Source: Holacanthus passer
Lineage: Eukaryota; Chordata; Actinopteri; Pomacanthidae
Assembly: GCA_025331565.1 (NCBI GenBank)
Contig: JAFREQ010000101.1
Location: 806,001-870,000 of the forward strand
Reading direction: 5' to 3'
Length of the DNA stretch: 64,000 nucleotides
Within the stretch, counting starts at the first letter, position 1. Each line of letters begins with the position of its first letter. The position numbers and the translations under genes are program-made. The notes under the pieces were generated by a model, which worked only from the letters and a program-made list of their open reading frames with translations, did no database searches and had not been told where the DNA came from. Below, in pieces: positions 60,340 to 64,000 of the stretch.

Positions 60340-60720
60340 AGAAGTCTTGCTACAGCCAGTCAGAGTGCCCCAGTTTGGGCTCAGAAGGCAGACACTGTTT
60401 CCACATTTAAAAGTAGGCTTAAAACTTTGATTAAGCTTCGAGTTGGCTCAGGGCTCACCTGAGTTGCTGTTATAGACCTAGACTGCCAGGGGATTTCCAA
60501 TGATGCACTGACCTCCTCCCTCCCTCTCCATCTTTATGTATTTTTATTCCATCAACACATGTTACTAACTCAACATCTTCTCTTTCCCATAGTTGTGTGC
60601 CTTCCCATCTCTCTCCTCCTGTCGCTCTGTGCAGGTATTTCTGCCTCTGGAGCCGTAGAGTCTGGTTCTGTGCAAGCCACCTACACTGCCTGCATGATGC
60701 TGCTCAATGCCTGTTGCTAG
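60340..60720 (+). mobile_element. L2-like LINE 3' fragment
   Basis: A frame at about 60390 reads TLFPHLKVGLK and then TLIKLRVGSG-type sequence, the terminal S-T-F-K-x-x-L-K-T motif of L2 ORF2. A 3' UTR with ctctgtgcaggtatttctg and tctggagccgtagagtctgg follows, which I recognise from fish L2 copies. Heavily truncated. Confidence 0.6.
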
Positions 60721-63249
60721 TACAATCTTGTGTGTGAAGACAAATTGGTAAAAGAATGATGGAGGTGATGAATTTTGTCTCTAACATTTAAAATCTTATC
60801 ATTAAAGAAGTTCATGAAGTCATTACTACTGAGGGTAATATGGCTCAATAGGAATACATGGCTCAATAGGAACACATGGCTCAATAGAGCTGTGGCTCTC
60901 TGTCAGCCTGGCTGCAGTGCTGAGAAGAAACCTGGGGCTGTTCTTATTTCCCTCTATTAATGGTGAGTAATAGGCTGCTCTGGCATTGTGCAGGGATTTC
61001 CTTCGCCCCTCTTTCTTTCGCCCCTGTGTATTTAAATGCATATAAAGTTAAATGTAGTAATTAATCCACATTCTTTACACAACACAGTTCTGCAGTGGCC
61101 CTTTTACCAGACAACATAACATATATAAATGAAACATGAAGAAGCCATCATAACATGCACGAAATCTTTATTCGAATTTGAAAAGAATTATGAATAAGAC
61201 ATAAAAACAATACAGCCAAACCAGATGTGCGCTGTCAAAAATGTAAAATACAGTATATACTCCAAATACAACGTTATGTTTGAGAGAGACACTTAGCGTG
61301 CAAATGTACTCAATAACTGGTACTTTCTGACACTGTTTCAGTGCTTTCCAACACCTGGAGTGTAAACCTCCAACACTTAGTGAATAAAAGTGTTTTAATG
61401 TCACTTTGTATAGTTCCTTTGTTTGGAGGGGAAGACATGATAGTTGGCCAAACTGTTTGTTTTTGGAGTGTGGGTTACACTTTTGATGGATAAATTAGAT
61501 GAATAAAATGGAAATGGACACACTGACCTTATGAAACTTGACTACATGGTTCACAGCTTTCCAGATATTGACCTTCACACCTCCCACTTGATGGTGGCGG
61601 TGGCAGAAGGTAGACCAGCAGTAGCAGTGAGGCCATGCCACTGCTCCAACCTGAGAAGAAGAGGGAAGAGCGCCTGCTTTCAGCCTGAAATACACCTGAT
61701 GAGAGTCAACATTTGAAAAGTTGGCCAGGTGTGGCCAAGGTGTGTGCATGAGGACGGGACAAGCCAGTCTGAAAAAGGGGAACACAAGATGATTTCAGAA
61801 ATCATTTTTCACCTGTAATTGCATTCAAAAGCCATAGGCTTAAGTAAGAAGACGTGAGAGAGCATGGGGAGACTGATCCCAGGAAACTCGATGTTTTCTT
61901 GTCTGTTACAGACTACAGTCTATCAGTTTTGGTAGTTGATGTGGCCAGATTTTGAGCAGTTTAGGCCATGATAGGTAAACTACATGCATTTGTTTAGTGG
62001 GTATTTGTTTTTCCCTATGTACAAATCTGTGCAGTCCTTGTTGCATTGGACACTAGGTTGCTATTCTTGTGTGTGGGGTCTTTTGGGTGGAGACGTTTTG
62101 TCTTAGTGTGTTGGTGGGTTTGAAAAACACAGGGATGCAGCGCTTGTTAAAGATCCTCCTAAGTTTCTCTGACACTCCAGACACGTATGAAACAACATAG
62201 TGAGTGTTGGAACAAAATCAGAGAAAGCATCAGGTGACTCCAACAACTGCTGGTCTGATCTGCTGCTTTGATTTTAGGAATTATTTTCAAATGTGTCTCA
62301 TATGAGTCCCCCAGCTTTCTAGAAATGTAACACTAACTTACCAGGTAGTCCTTTAACTTGCTAGATTGTACATAATAATATATAGTACATAATTTACCAA
62401 TGTGTATTGGTTTGGAAATATTCAGTGCCAGAATACTGACAGAGACAGATAACACTTGCTGTCTTAATCATGAATTAAGTCTAGTATCTGCCTGATATCG
62501 AGTCACTGCTTCTCTGTGTTGAGGATTTTATGCATGCACCCCTCGCAAAACTTAGATTGATTCACTTCAGAGGAAACTATTATGGAAAGAACAATTGACA
62601 TGTCAGTCCCCGAGGAACGCTTCATCCATCACTGTCCAATGGCCTTATTAGTACTTCACTACAAAGGAAATCCTAATTCACCCCTGGGGTAGAGAGTCTG
62701 CCACTAGCTGCTTTGTTTCATATTGAAACTACTATTGATACTTTCCTCATTCACTCGCTTGCTGATGCGGGACACAAACACATGAAGTGCTCCTACACAC
62801 ATGCAAACAGATGCTCAAATGAACATACCTGAGTGGAAACAATTGCAAGCCATCTGCAAGCGCTCTTCAAGCGGGTGGAAAAAGGTAATCAACAGCTTGT
62901 CTGACTGCTCATTACTTCTTCATTATGGAGTAGAACAAAAACACAAAACACCTGAGCTCTTCTCATCAATGCCAACACAGTCTCTCAGTCTCTCACTGTC
63001 ATACAGATCAGGAGGGGCTGATAGACAGCTCAGTCCCTCTCTGAAAAAGGCAGCAAACAACCTGTTCTGGTTAAGTGTGTTCTCAACGCTAAACTGGGAC
63101 CGACAGCACCTTGGCCCTTCTCACCTACCTGCCTACTGCTTCCCAGTACTTACCTGCTTGGAGGCACAAGATGCCAATGCAGCACACTGGAGATTGAAGA
63201 GGAAAACTAGACGATTTTCATTTTGCCATCCATTAATCATTATTTTATA
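60721..63249. other. Intergenic, one minisatellite-like repeat
   Basis: No gene recognised. An 18-bp unit (atggctcaataggaa + 3) is repeated about 2.7 times at 60840-60887. Frames up to 168 codons (62801-63307) run into the LINE at 63250 and have no domain of their own. Confidence 0.5.
60840..60887. repeat. 18-bp tandem repeat, about 2.7 copies
   Basis: Units start at 60840, 60858 and 60876, with one substitution (t/c) between the first two. Confidence 0.9.
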
Positions 63250-64000
63250 TTTTAGACTCCAGCTGCTCAGGAGACTGAGGTCTTTTGGAGTGCAAGGGGC
63301 CTCCTGAAGACCTTCTATGACTCTGTTGTGGCATCAGCCATTTTCTATGGAGTAGTCTGCTGGGGCAGCAGCATATCGGCTGCTGACAGGAAGAGACTGG
63401 ACAAACTCACCAAGAAGGCCAGCTCTGCCCTGAGTTGCCCCCTGGACCCAGTGGAGGTGGTGGGAGAGAGGAGGATGATGGCTAAGCTGTCATCCATGTT
63501 GGAGAATGCTGCATCTGTCAGGCTGTACAACCAGCACTGCTCCCAGTAGACCACACACCTAATTACGTCACTACACTATTTCTTAGATTATTACCGTGCA
63601 ATATATCATTTATTTTCATTTCACTTCATTGCATTTCATTTCAATTCATCCTTTTCAGCTGTATCTGTCTATAGTGTGTATATTGTTTTAATATTCTCAT
63701 ATTTCATATTTCTCTTGTTAATTTGTTAATACCTTCCTGCCTGGTTTGAACTGTTAATGTGTATATATTTATTATAGCTAAATGGTCAATAGTTTTATTA
63801 TCGTGAAAGTGTTAACACTTTCTATTCTAGTTAAATTGTTGATACTTTTCATTCTAGTTAAATTGTTCATAGTCCTTATTCTTGTTAAGTTGTTGATACT
63901 TTTTTACTCGAGTTAAATTGTTAATACTTTTTTGTACTTCTCTTGTTAATATTGTTTACATACTATTTATCTTCCCGCTGCAACTCTGTAAATAACCCAT
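63250..64000 (+). mobile_element. Second LINE copy, 5'-truncated, runs off the window
   Basis: The same family as 47850-50425. 63257-63549 repeats its RT C-terminus (LLRRLRSFGVQGA; FYGVVCWGSSIS; PLDPVEVVGERRMMAKLSSM; NQHCSQ and stop) with a frameshift near 63300. An exact in-frame 105-nt deletion, relative to 49825-49929 of the other copy, joins MLENA directly to ASVRLYNQHCSQ. The 3' UTR follows to the window end, and its terminal hairpin and tail lie beyond position 64000. Confidence 0.88.

Noticed and set aside
62801..63307. 168-codon frame as a gene
   Set aside because: Its last codons are the neighbouring LINE; the remainder has no domain, and composition looks non-coding.
1..64000. CRISPR arrays, operons, prokaryotic defence systems
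   Set aside because: No regularly spaced repeats or bacterial gene structure; introns and fish transposons show this is vertebrate DNA.

Overview
This is vertebrate, almost certainly teleost (percomorph-like), nuclear DNA. The evidence is one large gene with GT-AG introns, AT-rich flanks full of (CA/TG)n microsatellites, and many decayed fish-type transposable elements: L2/Rex/jockey-like LINEs, Tc1-like DNA transposons, a hAT element and tRNA-derived SINEs. I see no prokaryotic gene organisation, CRISPR array or rRNA gene.

The one protein-coding host gene I can support is a protocadherin-10 orthologue (pcdh10; a or b co-orthologue not resolved) on the + strand, CDS 29499-43706. It has five coding exons: 29499-32012, 32865-32923, 33161-33267, 40891-41256 and 43687-43706. 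All junctions are GT-AG and in phase, and the product is 1021 residues. Exon 1 encodes the signal peptide, six cadherin repeats, the membrane helix and about half of the cytoplasmic tail. Exons 2-5 encode the distal tail, including a WAVE-complex-binding type motif and the terminal T-R-K-R-V-C. A GC-rich 5' leader with a CCAAT box and several upstream AUGs precedes it. The 3' UTR has candidate poly(A) signals at 44145 and 44857.

Left flank (1-28.6 kb): gene-free by my reading, consistent with the gene-poor surroundings known for PCDH10. It holds L2-like LINE pieces (2.9-3.6, 7.4-7.8, 22.1-23.0 kb), a 5'-truncated LINE with a long target-site duplication (4.5-4.85 kb), Tc1-like remnants (6.6-7.3, 7.85-8.66, 14.95-15.26, 24.4-24.6 kb), a ~1.2 kb interspersed repeat (9.7-10.86 kb), a hAT element with recognisable terminal inverted repeats and a nested SINE (15.86-17.74 kb), and a SINE fragment with a perfect 14-bp duplication (21.8 kb).

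Right flank (44.9-64 kb): a tRNA-derived SINE (45.4 kb), an internally deleted APE-type LINE (47.85-50.42 kb) with a second truncated copy running off the window end (63.25 kb on), L2-like 3' pieces (51.5, 52.9, 53.7, 59.4-59.97, 60.3-60.7 kb), and otherwise unremarkable AT-rich DNA.

I did not find a clearly new biological system. The best leads are the nested hAT/SINE/tandem-duplication history at 15.86-17.74 kb, the histidine-rich insertion in the Pcdh10 tail, a possible short Pcdh10 isoform by exon-1 read-through, and palindromic candidate regulatory sites in the large intron 3.
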